Part shown: positions 26,942 to 38,168 of the stretch, in pieces | Numbering within the stretch: the first letter of the stretch is position 1 | Layout: each line of letters starts with the position of its first letter | From: an uncultured Erythrobacter sp. | Lineage (GTDB): Bacteria; Pseudomonadota; Alphaproteobacteria; Sphingomonadales; Sphingomonadaceae | DNA length: 64,000 nt | Reading direction: 5' to 3' | Assembly: GCA_947494705.1 (NCBI GenBank) | Contig: CANLVN010000003.1 | Coordinates: 744,001-808,000 of the forward strand | Program-made: the position numbers and the translations under genes | Notes under the pieces: model-generated | Databases searched by the model: none | Told to the model about the DNA's origin: nothing | Seen by the model: the letters and a program-made list of their open reading frames with translations, nothing else

Positions 26942-28957
26942 ATGCCTAAAGTCACCGTAGACGGCGAAGAACTCGAAGTCCCAGCGGGCGCGACTGTTCT
27001 GCAGGCGTGCGAGCTTGCGGGTAAGGAAATCCCGCGTTTCTGCTATCATGAGCGCCTGAGCATTGCGGGCAATTGCCGCATGTGCCTTGTCGAAGTTAAG
27101 CCGGGGCCGCCCAAGCCTCAGGCGTCTTGCGCGCTTCCCGCTGCCGATGGTCAGGAGATCCGCACCGACACCGAGATGGTGAAAAAGGCGCGCGAAGGGG
27201 TGATGGAGTTCCTGCTCGTCAACCACCCGCTCGACTGCCCGATTTGCGACCAAGGCGGCGAGTGCGACCTGCAAGACCAGGCGGTCGCCTACGGCCGTGG
27301 CTCCGCGCGCACGAAGGAACATCGCCGCGCGGTGACCGAAAAATACATGGGTCCGCTGATCAAGACGATCATGACCCGCTGCATCCACTGCACGCGCTGC
27401 GTTCGCTTCTCCGAAGAGATCGCTGGCGTGGACGAAATCGGCGCGCTCTATCGCGGCGAGGACATGCAGATCACGACCTATCTCGAACAGGCGGCAGCGC
27501 ACGAGTTGAGCGCCAACGTGATCGACCTGTGCCCTGTTGGCGCGCTGACCTCGCGCCCCTACGCCTTCGAGGCCCGGCCTTGGGAGTTGAAGCGCACGCT
27601 CAGCATCGACGTGTCGGATGCGGTTGGCGCCAATATTTCGCTGCACAGCAAAGGTCGTGCGGTGATGCGGGCGCTTCCGCGCATCAATGACGATGTCAAC
27701 GAGGAATGGCTGTCGGACAAGGGCCGCTACCAGGTCGACGGGCTGAGCGCGCGGCGACTGGACAAGGTCTATGTGCGCAAGGGCGGTAAGCTGGCTGCTA
27801 CCAACTGGGCGGAGGCTTTCGCTGCGATAGCCAGCCATCTGGGCGAGGACACGTCCAGCATCGCGGCAGTTGCGGGCGATCTCGTGGATTGCGAAACGAT
27901 GTTCGCGGCGAAAACCCTGCTCAAGGCATGCGGCAGCGATCTGGTCGAGGCGCGCCAGACCGGGATGACCTACGACGTCTCGAACCTTGCGGCGGTAAAC
28001 TTCAATTCGACTTTCAGCGGCATCGAGACCGCCGATTGCATCCTGATCATCGGCTCGCACATCCGCTGGGAAGCGGCGCTGGTCAATGCACGGCTGCGCA
28101 AGGCGGTGAAGCATGGTGCTAAGGTATTCGTGGTCGGTCCTGAATGGGAAACGACCTATGCCGCAGAGTTCCTCGGCGAAGACCTGAAGGTGCTCAACCG
28201 CGTTCCCAAGGCACTTGGCGATGCGATGAAGGCGGCGGACCGCCCGGCAGTTATCCTTGGCGGCGGGGCATTGGCGGCGGGCGCGCTCGCGCCGGCGCTC
28301 AAGCTGGTCGACAAGTTCAAGCTAGTGCGTGACGGTTGGAACGGCTTCAACGTCTTGCACATGAGCGCGGCACGCATGGGTTCGCTCATGCTCGACTTCA
28401 CCGTGCCTGGCGGAATGGACGATATCGCAGCCGCCAAGCCAAAGGTCGTGCTGAGCCTCGGCGCCGACGAGATGGATTTCGAGCCTTTTGCCGACAGCCT
28501 GAAGGTCTATATCGGCCATCACGGCGACAAGGGCGCGCATGCGGCGGATGTGATCCTGCCCGCAGCCAGCTTTGCCGAAAAGGACGGGACTTACGTCAAC
28601 ACCGAAGGACGCGTGCAGTTCGCGGAAAAGGCAGTGTTCGCACCGGGTGATGCTCGCGAAGACTGGACGATCCTGCGGGCGCTGGCCGATGCGATTGGCG
28701 TGAATGTCGGGTTCGACAGCTTTGCCCAGTTGCAGTCCGCGATGATGAAGCAGGTGCCCGCGCTTGGCGAAGAAGGCCTCGCCGATTATGGCGCGCTGCC
28801 CAAGGCAGATAGCAGCGCCAAGGCGGAAGGTTCGATCAGCGCCTATCCGGTCAAGGACTTCTACCTCACCAACGCCATCGCCCGCGCTAGCGCCGTGATG
28901 CAGCAATGTTCGGCTGAATTGCTTCATGCCGACGAAATCAAGGAAGCTGCGGAATGA
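26942..28957 (+). CDS. nuoG: NADH-quinone oxidoreductase subunit G
   Basis: A 671-residue subunit carrying the iron-sulfur chain. Ligands: [2Fe-2S] in [20 protein letters not shown] plus QASC; the HxxxCxxCxxxxxC cluster in [18 protein letters not shown]; and [4Fe-4S] in [18 protein letters not shown] with [15 protein letters not shown]. The extra N7 cluster motif of E. coli NuoG was not seen. The C-terminal half is a molybdopterin-oxidoreductase-like fold without cofactor ligands, as usual. The start [14 protein letters not shown] is one base after the nuoF stop. Confidence 0.96.
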   Translation: MPKVTVDGEELEVPAGATVLQACELAGKEIPRFCYHERLSIAGNCRMCLVEVKPGPPKPQASCALPAADGQEIRTDTEMVKKAREGVMEFLLVNHPLDCPICDQGGECDLQDQAVAYGRGSARTKEHRRAVTEKYMGPLIKTIMTRCIHCTRCVRFSEEIAGVDEIGALYRGEDMQITTYLEQAAAHELSANVIDLCPVGALTSRPYAFEARPWELKRTLSIDVSDAVGANISLHSKGRAVMRALPRINDDVNEEWLSDKGRYQVDGLSARRLDKVYVRKGGKLAATNWAEAFAAIASHLGEDTSSIAAVAGDLVDCETMFAAKTLLKACGSDLVEARQTGMTYDVSNLAAVNFNSTFSGIETADCILIIGSHIRWEAALVNARLRKAVKHGAKVFVVGPEWETTYAAEFLGEDLKVLNRVPKALGDAMKAADRPAVILGGGALAAGALAPALKLVDKFKLVRDGWNGFNVLHMSAARMGSLMLDFTVPGGMDDIAAAKPKVVLSLGADEMDFEPFADSLKVYIGHHGDKGAHAADVILPAASFAEKDGTYVNTEGRVQFAEKAVFAPGDAREDWTILRALADAIGVNVGFDSFAQLQSAMMKQVPALGEEGLADYGALPKADSSAKAEGSISAYPVKDFYLTNAIARASAVMQQCSAELLHADEIKEAAE

Positions 28958-30090
28958 CCGAGTTCTTCCAATCCTTCGGGATGCCCTACGAATGGGCATG
29001 GACCGTCGCAACGCTAGCCGCGATTGTCGTGATCTCACTCTTGGTGATGCTCTCGGTCGCGATGGTGATTTTCGTCGACCGCAAGGTCATTGCCGCGGTT
29101 TCACTGCGGCGCGGACCCAACGTTGTCGGGCCATTCGGGCTGATGCAGAGCTTTGCCGACGGGCTGAAGGTGTTCCTGCAGGAAACCATCATTCCCTCGG
29201 CGGCGAACAAGGGTATATTCCTGCTGGCGCCGATCATCACATTCACCGTCGCCCTCGCGGCATGGGCCGTGATTCCGTTTGATGCAGGCTGGGTAGTCGC
29301 CGACATCAATGTCGGGCTACTCTACATCCTCGCTATCAGCTCTTTGGGCGTCTACGGCGTCGTGATGAGCGGGTGGGCTTCGAACTCGAAGTACCCTTTC
29401 TTTTCCGCCATGCGCGCCGCCGCGCAGATGATCTCCTACGAAGTCTCGATCGGCTTCGTGCTCGTCTGCGTCGTGTTGTGGGCCGGCACTTTCAACATGA
29501 GCGGTATTGTCGAGGCGCAGCGCGGTCACGGCCTGGGCATCGTGAACGGGTTTTTCTTCAACCTTTTGTTGTTCCCGATATTCGTCGTGTTCTTTATCTC
29601 CGCACTGGCCGAAACCGCACGTGCACCCTTCGACCTGACCGAGGCTGAATCGGAGCTCGTCGCTGGCTATCAGACCGAATATTCGTCCATGGCCTTCGCG
29701 CTGTTCTGGTTGGGTGAGTATGCCAATATCCTGCTGATGTGCTCGCTGTGTACGCTGCTGTTCTTCGGCGGATGGCTGCCTCCGATCGACTGGGCGCCGC
29801 TGTATATCGTGCCCGGCATCTTCTGGTTCCTCACCAAAACCTTCTTCTTCTTCCTGGTCTTCAGCTGGATTTGGGCGACCGTGCCGCGGTATCGCTACGA
29901 CCAGCTGATGCGGCTCGGGTGGAAGGTGTTCCTGCCGATGAGCCTCGTGTTTGTCGCAGCGATCAGCGGCTACCTGATGGCGATTGGTCACTTCGATCGC
30001 CCCGCACCCGATGCACCGCCGATCATGGAAGAAACCGAGTTCGTCGAAGCCGCACCTGCAGTGCAGGGGGCCGAAAGAGACCCGTCATGA
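28954..30090 (+). CDS. nuoH: NADH-quinone oxidoreductase subunit H
   Basis: A 378-residue, about eight-TM subunit that links the quinone site to the proton-pumping arm. [20 protein letters not shown] and the loop [29 protein letters not shown] are signature segments of NuoH. It overlaps nuoG and nuoI by ATGA. A C-terminal tail of ~30 Glu/Ala/Pro-rich residues follows the last helix. It sits in the inner membrane. Confidence 0.96.
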   Translation: MTEFFQSFGMPYEWAWTVATLAAIVVISLLVMLSVAMVIFVDRKVIAAVSLRRGPNVVGPFGLMQSFADGLKVFLQETIIPSAANKGIFLLAPIITFTVALAAWAVIPFDAGWVVADINVGLLYILAISSLGVYGVVMSGWASNSKYPFFSAMRAAAQMISYEVSIGFVLVCVVLWAGTFNMSGIVEAQRGHGLGIVNGFFFNLLLFPIFVVFFISALAETARAPFDLTEAESELVAGYQTEYSSMAFALFWLGEYANILLMCSLCTLLFFGGWLPPIDWAPLYIVPGIFWFLTKTFFFFLVFSWIWATVPRYRYDQLMRLGWKVFLPMSLVFVAAISGYLMAIGHFDRPAPDAPPIMEETEFVEAAPAVQGAERDPS

Positions 30091-30575
30091 GTACCGCAAC
30101 CCATTTCATCAAATCGTTCACCCTCTGGGAATTCCTCAAGGCGCACGCGCTGACCTTGAAGTATTTCTTCAAGCCCAAGGTGACGATCAACTATCCGTTC
30201 GAGAAATCGCCGCTCTCTCCGCGCTTCCGCGGTGAGCATGCGCTGCGTCGCTATCCCAATGGCGAGGAGCGCTGCATTGCGTGCAAGCTTTGCGAAGCGG
30301 TGTGTCCGGCGCAGGCAATCACGATCGAGAGTGAGCCGCGTGACGATGGCAGCCGCCGCACCACGCGTTACGACATCGACATGACCAAGTGCATCTATTG
30401 CGGGTTCTGTCAGGAAGCCTGCCCGGTCGATGCCGTGGTCGAGGGTCCGAACTTCGAATATTCCACTGAGACACGCGAGGAATTGCTCTACGACAAGGCA
30501 AAACTGCTCGCGAATGGTGACAAATGGGAACGGGCCATCGCGGCCAATCTTGAAGCCGACGCGCCCTATCGCTAG
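30087..30575 (+). CDS. nuoI: NADH-quinone oxidoreductase subunit I
   Basis: A 162-residue ferredoxin-like subunit with two [4Fe-4S] clusters (N6a/N6b): [18 protein letters not shown] and [18 protein letters not shown]. It carries electrons from NuoG to NuoB. Length is standard. The ATG overlaps the nuoH stop. A 44-base gap separates it from nuoJ, the longest break inside the operon, with no terminator visible. Confidence 0.97.
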   Translation: MSTATHFIKSFTLWEFLKAHALTLKYFFKPKVTINYPFEKSPLSPRFRGEHALRRYPNGEERCIACKLCEAVCPAQAITIESEPRDDGSRRTTRYDIDMTKCIYCGFCQEACPVDAVVEGPNFEYSTETREELLYDKAKLLANGDKWERAIAANLEADAPYR

Positions 30576-30619
30576 GGCGCCGGGCTGAGCGGACAGACGC
30601 GGGACGAAAAACAGGGATC

Positions 30620-31246
30620 ATGATTCAAGCCTTAGCCTTCTACCTGTTCGCAGGAGTCGTCATCGCGAGTGCGGTGATGGTCATTATGAGCCGCAATCCG
30701 GTACATTCCGTGCTGTGGCTTATCCTCGCCTTCTTCAACGCGGCGGGGCTTATGGTGCTCGTCGGCGCAGAGTTCATCGCGATGCTGCTGGTGATCGTCT
30801 ATGTCGGCGCGGTCGCGGTGCTGTTCCTCTTCGTGGTGATGATGCTCGACATCGATTTTGCTGCAATGCGCGCCGGCTTGGTGAAAAATTTCCCACTGGG
30901 AATCGCGATTGCGCTGGTTCTGCTGGCGGAATTGCTGCTGGGGCTGGGCGCTTATGGCGCAGGGGGCCTTGAACTCGGCACGCCCGATGGCGCGGCGATG
31001 ACGAACCGTCCGGGCGTCAGCAATATCGAAGCCATCGGTGCGCTGCTCTATGGCCGCTATATCGTGCTGTTCGAGATCGCCGGGATCATCCTGCTGGTCG
31101 CCATGATCGGTGCTATCGTGCTTACCTATCGCGGGACCAAGCCCGGTTCGCGCAGCCGCCAGGATGTCGGCAAGCAAATCCGCCGCCGTCCCGAAGAGGC
31201 AACCGTCATGAAGAATCCTGAATACGGGAAGGGGGTCGACCTGTAA
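30620..31246 (+). CDS. nuoJ: NADH-quinone oxidoreductase subunit J
   Basis: A 208-residue, five-TM subunit. [20 protein letters not shown] and [20 protein letters not shown] are the conserved helices with the pi-bulge region. After the last helix ([15 protein letters not shown]) there is a basic, polar C-terminus. The stop shares one base with the nuoK start (TAATG). It forms part of the membrane arm next to NuoK. Confidence 0.95.
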   Translation: MIQALAFYLFAGVVIASAVMVIMSRNPVHSVLWLILAFFNAAGLMVLVGAEFIAMLLVIVYVGAVAVLFLFVVMMLDIDFAAMRAGLVKNFPLGIAIALVLLAELLLGLGAYGAGGLELGTPDGAAMTNRPGVSNIEAIGALLYGRYIVLFEIAGIILLVAMIGAIVLTYRGTKPGSRSRQDVGKQIRRRPEEATVMKNPEYGKGVDL

Positions 31247-31557
31247 TGGGACCCATCGGTATCGAACATTACCTCGTTGTCGGTGCGATCCTGTTCGTGC
31301 TCGGCGTGCTGGGTATCTTCCTCAATCGCAAGAACATCATCGTCATTCTGATGGCGGTCGAACTGATCCTGCTGAGCGTCAACATCAACCTCGTCGCATT
31401 CAGCGCCTTCATGCAGGACCTCGTGGGTCAGATCTTTGCGATGATGGTCCTCACCGTCGCGGCGGCAGAGGCGGCCATCGGGCTTGCCATTCTCGTCATC
31501 TATTATCGCGGGCGCGGCACGATCGCGGTCGACGATGTCAACCGGATGAAGGGATAA
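31246..31557 (+). CDS. nuoK: NADH-quinone oxidoreductase subunit K
   Basis: A 103-residue, three-TM subunit. [18 protein letters not shown], the Glu-containing second helix ([19 protein letters not shown]) and the third helix with [15 protein letters not shown] carry the buried glutamates used for proton transfer. Length and hydropathy fit the family exactly. nuoL starts six bases after the stop. Confidence 0.96.
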   Translation: MGPIGIEHYLVVGAILFVLGVLGIFLNRKNIIVILMAVELILLSVNINLVAFSAFMQDLVGQIFAMMVLTVAAAEAAIGLAILVIYYRGRGTIAVDDVNRMKG

Positions 31558-31563
31558 GCGCCG

Positions 31564-33570
31564 GTGGATCCGATCCTCATCATCGTTTTCGCGCCGCTGC
31601 TGGCCGCGATCATTGCCGGACTGGGCAACAAGGCCCTCGGAAAGACCGGAGCCAAGCTGGTGACAACCGGTGGCCTGTTCCTGTCGGCCGCTCTGAGCTG
31701 GCCGATCTTTCTCGGTTTCTTGGGTGGAAGTACCAGCGAATATGTCGTTCCCGTGCTCAAATGGGTGCAATCGGGCGACATGACCTTCGATTGGGCGTTG
31801 CGCGTTGATGCGTTGACCGCCGTGATGCTGGTGGTCATCAACTCGGTCTCCGCGCTCGTCCACCTCTATTCGTGGGGGTATATGGAGGACGATCCGGACC
31901 AGCCCCGCTTCTTCGCATATTTGTCGCTCTTCACCTTCGCGATGCTGATGCTCGTGACTGCCGACAACCTCGTCCAGATGTTCTTCGGTTGGGAAGGGGT
32001 TGGCCTCGCGAGCTATCTGCTGATCGGATATTACTTCCGCAAACCCTCCGCAAATGCAGCCGCCATCAAGGCCTTCGTGGTCAACCGCGTAGGCGATCTT
32101 GGTTTCATGCTCGGCATCTTCGGGACCTTTCTGGTGTTCAACACCACTTCGATCCCCGAAATCCTTGCCGCCGCGCCCGCGATGAGCGGATCGACGATGA
32201 CGTTCCTCGGCATGCGGCTCTACACGATGGATATTCTGTGCATCCTGCTGTTCATCGGAGCGATGGGCAAATCGGCGCAGCTTGGCCTGCACACATGGCT
32301 GCCGGACGCGATGGAAGGGCCAACCCCGGTCAGCGCGCTCATTCACGCGGCAACAATGGTCACCGCCGGCGTATTCATGGTGTGTCGCCTTTCCCCGATG
32401 TTCGAAACCGCGCCGACCGCTCTGACGATGGTTACCATCGTGGGCGCTGCAACCTGCTTCTTCGCTGCAACCATCGGTACGACCCAATGGGACATCAAGC
32501 GCGTGATCGCCTATTCGACATGCTCGCAGCTCGGATACATGTTCTTCGCTGCCGGTGTCGGAGCCTATGGCGTGGCCATGTTCCACCTGTTTACTCACGC
32601 CTTCTTCAAGGCTCTGCTGTTCCTCGGCGCAGGCTCGGTCATCCATGCGATGCACCATGAGCAGGACATGCGGTATTACGGTGCTCTCAGGAGGAAAATC
32701 CCGGTTACATTCTGGGCGATGATGGCCGGTACCTTGGCAATCACCGGCGTGGGTGTCCTGGGTGTGTTCGGCTTTGCCGGGTTCTATTCCAAGGATGCGA
32801 TTCTCGAGGCTGCCTGGGCGCGCGGTACGGGTGTTTCGCAGTTTGCCTTCTGGGCAGGAGCCGTCGCGGCGCTGTTGACGAGCTTCTACAGCTGGCGCCT
32901 GATGTTCCTCACCTTCTGGGGCAAGCCGCGCTGGATCGAGAGCGAGCATATCCAGCACTCGGTCCACAAGACCCCGCAAGAGGCTGGCGAGGACACAACA
33001 GGCGGTTATCACCCGCATGAGAGCCCGTGGGTCATGCTGGTGCCGCTGTTGGTGCTGACGATCGGCGCTGTCTTCTCGGGCTACGTATTCAAGTATCCGT
33101 TCATCGACGGCTCGTCCGATGCCGTGGATGGCGCATTCTGGGCCGGGTCGATCTATTTCAACGAGAACCTCGTCCATGCGCTTCATGGCGTGCCGCTCTG
33201 GGTGAAACTGACCGCAACGGCGGTCATGCTCATCGGCTTTCTCGGGGCCTACGTTGCCTACATGGCGAAGCCGGGCATCCCCGCGAAGTTTGTCGCGACC
33301 TTCGGCGCCCTGCACAATTTCGTTTACCGCAAATGGTATTTCGACGAACTTTACAACGCCGTGTTCGTGAAGCCCTCCTTCTGGCTTGGACGCCAGTTCT
33401 GGAAGCTGGGCGATATCGGCACGATCGACCGCTTCGGGCCTAACGGTGTTGCCGCCTTGGTCCAGCGCGGCTCGGTTGCGGCGAAGTCAATCCAGTCAGG
33501 CTACCTCACCACCTATGCGCTGATCATGCTGCTCGGGCTGATCGCCGCTGTCACTTTCGTGCTGCTCTGA
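31564..33570 (+). CDS. nuoL: NADH-quinone oxidoreductase subunit L
   Basis: A 668-residue antiporter-like proton-pumping subunit with about 16 TM helices and a lateral C-terminal helix. [21 protein letters not shown] (key Glu), [20 protein letters not shown] (Lys/His half-channel neighbourhood) and [17 protein letters not shown] are the diagnostic segments. Near residues 460-480 a hydrophilic loop ([20 protein letters not shown]) is enriched in His. The GTG start is six bases after nuoK. Confidence 0.96.
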   Translation: MDPILIIVFAPLLAAIIAGLGNKALGKTGAKLVTTGGLFLSAALSWPIFLGFLGGSTSEYVVPVLKWVQSGDMTFDWALRVDALTAVMLVVINSVSALVHLYSWGYMEDDPDQPRFFAYLSLFTFAMLMLVTADNLVQMFFGWEGVGLASYLLIGYYFRKPSANAAAIKAFVVNRVGDLGFMLGIFGTFLVFNTTSIPEILAAAPAMSGSTMTFLGMRLYTMDILCILLFIGAMGKSAQLGLHTWLPDAMEGPTPVSALIHAATMVTAGVFMVCRLSPMFETAPTALTMVTIVGAATCFFAATIGTTQWDIKRVIAYSTCSQLGYMFFAAGVGAYGVAMFHLFTHAFFKALLFLGAGSVIHAMHHEQDMRYYGALRRKIPVTFWAMMAGTLAITGVGVLGVFGFAGFYSKDAILEAAWARGTGVSQFAFWAGAVAALLTSFYSWRLMFLTFWGKPRWIESEHIQHSVHKTPQEAGEDTTGGYHPHESPWVMLVPLLVLTIGAVFSGYVFKYPFIDGSSDAVDGAFWAGSIYFNENLVHALHGVPLWVKLTATAVMLIGFLGAYVAYMAKPGIPAKFVATFGALHNFVYRKWYFDELYNAVFVKPSFWLGRQFWKLGDIGTIDRFGPNGVAALVQRGSVAAKSIQSGYLTTYALIMLLGLIAAVTFVLL

Positions 33571-33587
33571 AGGATCATTGAACAGCA

Positions 33588-35132
33588 ATGGATTTTCCCA
33601 TCCTCACAGTCATGATGCTTGTGCCGTTGATCGGCGCTGTGGCGTGCCTTCTAGCCGCCCCGGCAGCGCGCACTATTGCGCTGGGTGCGACCCTCGTAAC
33701 TTTCGGCCTCGGAATAGTCCTGTGGGCCAGTTACGAGATCGGCGGCGCACAGTGGCAATTCCACGAGAGCTACGAACTCGTCGCGGGCTTCTCCTATGCG
33801 GTCGGGATCGACGGCATCTCATTGATGCTAATTATGCTCAGCGTGTTTCTTATGCCGATCTGCATCCTTGCCAGCTGGGAAGCGATCACGAAGCGCGTGG
33901 GCGAATACATGGCGGCGTTCCTCTTCATGGAGGTGCTGATGATCGGCACCTTTGCCGCGCAGGACATCTTCCTGTTCTACATCTTCTTCGAGGCTGGGCT
34001 TATCCCGATGTATCTCATCATCGGCGTGTGGGGCGGGGACAATCGCATCTACGCGAGCTACAAGTTCTTCCTCTACACGCTGCTGGGCTCCGTCCTGATG
34101 CTGATCGCCATGTTCTGGATGGTCGCGCAGGCGGGCACGTCGGACATTCCGACCCTGATGCAGTACGACTTCCCGCCGGGAGCGCAATTGTGGCTGTTCC
34201 TTGCCTTCTTCGCGAGTTTCGCAGTGAAGATGCCGATGTGGCCGGTCCACACCTGGCTTCCTGACGCTCACGTCCAGGCACCAACTGCCGGTTCTGTCAT
34301 TCTTGCCGGCGTATTGCTGAAGCTCGGCGGCTATGGCTTCATCCGCTTCAGCTTGCCGATGTTCCCCGAGGCAAGCGCGGACCTCGCATGGTTGATCTTC
34401 ACGCTGTCGATGGTGGCGGTGGTCTACACCTCGCTCGTCGCGCTGGTTCAGCACGACATGAAAAAGCTGATCGCCTATTCGTCGGTGGCGCACATGGCGC
34501 TCGTCACTGCGGGCCTCTTCGCCTTCAACGTTCAGGGCATCGAAGGCGCGATGATGATCATGCTCGGCCACGGCCTTGTGTCGGCTGCGCTCTTCCTGTG
34601 TGTCGGTGTAATCTATGATCGCCTGCACACGCGCGAGATCGACCGCTATGGCGGACTCAGCATCAACATGCCGTTTTACGCGGTGTTCTTCCTGCTCTTC
34701 ACGATGGCGGCGGTTGGCCTGCCGGGTACGAGCAATTTCGTGGGTGAATTCTTGGCTCTTGCAGGCATCTACCAGGCTTCGAGCTGGGTCGCTCTGATCT
34801 GCACCACCGGGATTATCCTGGGCGCAGGATACATGCTTTATCTTTACCGCCGTGTGGCCTTTGGCACGCAAAAGAACGAGGACGCCGCTGCGATGCCCGA
34901 TATGACCCCGCGCGAATGGGCGATGATGGCACCGATTGCCGCAGTTGTGCTTTGGATGGGGGTGTATCCCGAAAGCTTCCTTGCACCGATGCGTGCCGAT
35001 ATCGCAGCACTCGACGCCCAAATCGCTGCCGCAGCCCCTGCCAGTGAAGCACAGCTTGCAGCTGGTGAACCGCGTCCGGAAGCCGCCAACGCCGTCGAGT
35101 ACGAGTCGCACGAAGGGGAGGGCGAGCACTAA
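33588..35132 (+). CDS. nuoM: NADH-quinone oxidoreductase subunit M
   Basis: A 514-residue antiporter-like subunit. [21 protein letters not shown] holds the conserved Glu; [19 protein letters not shown] and [19 protein letters not shown] are standard. About 14 TM helices are followed by a 45-residue polar tail rich in Ala and Glu. The stop overlaps nuoN (TAATG). Confidence 0.96.
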   Translation: MDFPILTVMMLVPLIGAVACLLAAPAARTIALGATLVTFGLGIVLWASYEIGGAQWQFHESYELVAGFSYAVGIDGISLMLIMLSVFLMPICILASWEAITKRVGEYMAAFLFMEVLMIGTFAAQDIFLFYIFFEAGLIPMYLIIGVWGGDNRIYASYKFFLYTLLGSVLMLIAMFWMVAQAGTSDIPTLMQYDFPPGAQLWLFLAFFASFAVKMPMWPVHTWLPDAHVQAPTAGSVILAGVLLKLGGYGFIRFSLPMFPEASADLAWLIFTLSMVAVVYTSLVALVQHDMKKLIAYSSVAHMALVTAGLFAFNVQGIEGAMMIMLGHGLVSAALFLCVGVIYDRLHTREIDRYGGLSINMPFYAVFFLLFTMAAVGLPGTSNFVGEFLALAGIYQASSWVALICTTGIILGAGYMLYLYRRVAFGTQKNEDAAAMPDMTPREWAMMAPIAAVVLWMGVYPESFLAPMRADIAALDAQIAAAAPASEAQLAAGEPRPEAANAVEYESHEGEGEH

Positions 35133-36610
35133 TGGACTTTGCATCCTCCTTTGCGCTCGTCGCGCCCGAACTGGTCCTGACAGCGGCCGGCCTCGTGTTG
35201 CTGTTGGTCGTGGCCTGGGGCGGCGATAAACTTGCGCGCACAGTCGCTATTATCGCCGCCGCTGCGCTGTTTGCTGCTGGCTTCCTCACTATTCCCGGCC
35301 TGCACTCTGGCGTCGATGGCCCTGATAGCTATGCTTTCGGAACGTTGATGAAGATCGACAGTTTTGCGCTGTTCGCCAAGGCGCTGATCTATCTCGCTGC
35401 CATCGGGGCGTTGATGGTTGCCCCGGCCTTCTTCGCCAGCCCCGCAGCGGGCAAGGAGCGTGGGATGCGCGCCGAGTACCCGGTGCTCATCCTCTTCGCG
35501 TCGCTCGGAATGAGCATCATGGTGTCGGCCAGCGATTTCATGACGCTCTATCTCGGGCTCGAGTTGAATAGTCTGGCCGCCTACGTCCTCGCCGCGATTT
35601 TGCGCGAAGACCAGCGTTCGGCAGAAGCGGGTCTCAAGTATTTCGTGCTGGGTGCGCTCGCATCAGGCATCCTGCTGTACGGCATAAGCCTGCTCTATGG
35701 CTTTACCGGCGCAACCGACTTCGCCAGCGTTCGCACAGCGCTCGATGGCGACCTTTCGACCGGTCAGCTGTTCGGGCTGATCTTCGTCATGTCCGGGCTC
35801 GCCTTCAAGATATCCGCGGTTCCCTTCCATATGTGGACACCGGACGTTTACGAAGGAGCGCCGACCCCGGTCACCGCCTTCTTCGCAACTGCGCCCAAGG
35901 TAGCCGCCGTATCGCTCACCGCGCGGGTAGTGTTCGAGGTGTTCGGTGGGCAGGTCCTCGCATGGCAGCAGATCGTTATGTTCGCCGCACTCGCATCCAT
36001 TGTGTTCGGTGCGCTCGGAGCAATCGGCCAGCAGAACCTCAAGCGTCTGCTCGCTTATTCCTCGATCAACAACATTGGCTTTATCCTGCTTGGCCTCGCT
36101 GTCGCGACAGCCGACGGGGCGAGCGCAATGCTGGTCTACCTGTTCATCTATGTCGCGATGAGCATTGGCAGTTTTGTAGCGCTACTCATGCTGCGCAGCC
36201 CCGACGGCGACCTTTACGAGACTTTCGCGGATATCAGCGGTCTTGCGGTCACGCGCCCGGCAATCGCCTGGGCTCTCCTCATCCAGATGTTCAGCCTCGC
36301 TGGAATTCCGCCTCTGCTGGGCTTCTACAGCAAATTTGTGGTATTCCAGGCAACCGTCGAAGCAGGCCTGGTGGTATTCGCCGCCATAGCTATCGCGGCG
36401 AGTGTGATCGGTGCTTTCTACTACATCAAGTTCGTCAAGGTGATGTTCTTCGATGAGCCCGCCGGTTTGGTGACCGGCAAGAGTGGCACCGCTCACTGGG
36501 TCCTGCTTGCATTGTGCGCGGCCATCATCTCGCCGCTCGGCTATCTCCTGACGCCATCGTTGACCGATTTGGCCGACAAGGCGGCGGCTGCACTCTTCGT
36601 CGCGATTTGA
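35132..36610 (+). CDS. nuoN: NADH-quinone oxidoreductase subunit N
   Basis: A 492-residue antiporter-like subunit, the last canonical nuo gene. LYLGLELNSLAAYVLAAILR carries the conserved Glu; SAVPFHMWTPDVYEGAPTPV and LKRLLAYSSINNIGFILLGL are signatures. With 14 predicted TM helices it completes the proton-pumping arm. Its stop is within a few bases of the biotin ligase start, so the operon probably continues. Confidence 0.96.
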   Translation: MDFASSFALVAPELVLTAAGLVLLLVVAWGGDKLARTVAIIAAAALFAAGFLTIPGLHSGVDGPDSYAFGTLMKIDSFALFAKALIYLAAIGALMVAPAFFASPAAGKERGMRAEYPVLILFASLGMSIMVSASDFMTLYLGLELNSLAAYVLAAILREDQRSAEAGLKYFVLGALASGILLYGISLLYGFTGATDFASVRTALDGDLSTGQLFGLIFVMSGLAFKISAVPFHMWTPDVYEGAPTPVTAFFATAPKVAAVSLTARVVFEVFGGQVLAWQQIVMFAALASIVFGALGAIGQQNLKRLLAYSSINNIGFILLGLAVATADGASAMLVYLFIYVAMSIGSFVALLMLRSPDGDLYETFADISGLAVTRPAIAWALLIQMFSLAGIPPLLGFYSKFVVFQATVEAGLVVFAAIAIAASVIGAFYYIKFVKVMFFDEPAGLVTGKSGTAHWVLLALCAAIISPLGYLLTPSLTDLADKAAAALFVAI

Positions 36611-36615
36611 GTTGT

Positions 36616-37332
36616 GTGCCGGTAATTGAGATAATCGAAGAGACCGGCTCGACCAATGCCGACCTTGTCGCGGGTTTGCGTACAGACAACCCTCCCGGCG
36701 AAGGCAAGTGGCTGGTCACTCGCCGTCAGACCGCCGGACGCGGTCGGCAGGGGCGCGAATGGTTCGATGGCGAAGGGAACTTCATGGGCTCGACTGTCGT
36801 CGCGCTCCGTCCAGGTGATCCGCCGCCAGCCTCATTGAGTTTCATCGCAGCCCTAGCTGTCTTCGATGCTGTCGAAGATTCTTTACCCGGGGCAGCTCGT
36901 CCTGAACTCAAATGGCCCAACGATGTACTCTTGGACGGCGGTAAGCTTTCCGGCATTTTGCTCGAAATGGTTGCCAGCCATGTTGTCGTGGGTATCGGGG
37001 TCAACCTTGAACGCGCGCCCGTCCTGCCGGATCGCCAGACAGCGGCGCTCAGCGATCAGGTTGCGGCACCGGACTTGGCGCATTTCGCCAAAGTCCTGGG
37101 TGAGCGCTTTGCCGAACGTCTCAAAAATTGGCGCGACGCCGGCCTCGGCTCGGTGCTGAGAGACTTTCTGCGCGTGTCGATCCACACCAGCGGCTCTCCC
37201 ATTACGGTACACGACACCAACGGAAGCCGCGTCACAGGCACATTTGCTGGCCTGGAGGAAACAGACGGCGCGCTCCGACTGCGCTTGGCGGATGGCTCCG
37301 AACATGTCATTCGGGCGGGCGATATCACTTAG
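36616..37332 (+). CDS. birA: Biotin-[acetyl-CoA-carboxylase] ligase
   Basis: A 238-residue ligase that attaches biotin to the carboxyl carrier protein. [29 protein letters not shown] (the GRGRxGR biotinyl-AMP loop) and [19 protein letters not shown] are diagnostic; a BPL C-terminal domain ends the chain. The N-terminal helix-turn-helix of E. coli BirA is missing, so it is not a biotin repressor. Two starts are possible: the GTG used here, or a TTG three codons earlier that overlaps the nuoN stop (TTGA). The latter would match the coupling used in the operon. Confidence 0.9.
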   Translation: MPVIEIIEETGSTNADLVAGLRTDNPPGEGKWLVTRRQTAGRGRQGREWFDGEGNFMGSTVVALRPGDPPPASLSFIAALAVFDAVEDSLPGAARPELKWPNDVLLDGGKLSGILLEMVASHVVVGIGVNLERAPVLPDRQTAALSDQVAAPDLAHFAKVLGERFAERLKNWRDAGLGSVLRDFLRVSIHTSGSPITVHDTNGSRVTGTFAGLEETDGALRLRLADGSEHVIRAGDIT

Positions 37333-37342
37333 GGAGAGCGCC

Positions 37343-38140
37343 ATGTTGCTGGCCGCCGATGTCGGAAACACCAATGTCGTCTTTGCACTGTTCGAGCCAG
37401 ATGGTGAGGGCGGCTTTATTTGCCCACCTCGTGCGCGCTGGCGCATAGCCACCGATCCACGCCGTACAGGCGATGAATACGCCGTTTGGCTGCTGCAACT
37501 GCTGAATATCGAGGGTGTCGACCGCGACGACATTTCGCAGTTGGTTTACGCCTCGGTGGTGCCGCGCGCGGACCACAATCTCACCGTGCTCGCGCAGAAA
37601 TACTTCGGCCTGACGCCGCTGAAAGCAGGCGAGGGCGAAGCTGCCTGGCGGTTTGAGATTGACGTCGACCAGCCCAGTTCGCTCGGCGCCGATCGCGCGC
37701 TCAATATCCTCGCGGCACACAACAAATATGGCGGCGACCTGATCGTCATCGACTTCGGCACCGCCACCAAGTTCGAAGCCATCGATTTCAATGGCACCTA
37801 TAAGGGCGGCTCGATTGCGCCGGGGATCAACCTTTCTCTCGACGCTCTGGTGGGCAAGACCGCGAAGCTGCCGCGTATCGCCATCCGCGCGCCCGAAACC
37901 AAGAGTGTCATCGGACGCAACACCGAGGACCAGATGCTCATTGGTGTATTCTGGGGCTATGTGGCAATGATGGAGGGTATCGTCGCACGCATGAAGGCTG
38001 AGATCGGACGCCCGGCCAAAGTGGTCGCGACCGGGGGGCTGGCGATCCTTTTCGACGAGGCAACCGATATTTTTGACGAGGTCTATGCCGATCTGACCAT
38101 CGAGGGCCTCGCAATCCTCGCCCAACAAGCAAGCAACTGA
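37343..38140 (+). CDS. coaX: Type III pantothenate kinase
   Basis: A 265-residue ASKHA-fold kinase for the first step of CoA synthesis. [14 protein letters not shown] is the phosphate loop, [20 protein letters not shown] the pantothenate/dimer region, and [20 protein letters not shown] the second metal/phosphate site, followed by [15 protein letters not shown]. The ATG has GGGAGAG seven bases upstream and comes ten bases after birA. Type III enzymes are insensitive to CoA feedback. Confidence 0.95.
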   Translation: MLLAADVGNTNVVFALFEPDGEGGFICPPRARWRIATDPRRTGDEYAVWLLQLLNIEGVDRDDISQLVYASVVPRADHNLTVLAQKYFGLTPLKAGEGEAAWRFEIDVDQPSSLGADRALNILAAHNKYGGDLIVIDFGTATKFEAIDFNGTYKGGSIAPGINLSLDALVGKTAKLPRIAIRAPETKSVIGRNTEDQMLIGVFWGYVAMMEGIVARMKAEIGRPAKVVATGGLAILFDEATDIFDEVYADLTIEGLAILAQQASN

Positions 38141-38168
38141 TCCTGTTGCCAACAACGCATGAGTATTT

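Noticed and set aside
31126..33315. 729-codon open frame antisense to nuoL
   Set aside because: Shadow of a high-GC gene: it lies fully opposite a clear nuoL, is rich in His/Arg/Glu as expected from reversed TM codons, and has no recognisable domain or ribosome site.
33828..35144. 438-codon open frame antisense to nuoM
   Set aside because: Arg/His/Asp-rich mirror of a TM protein; no domain.
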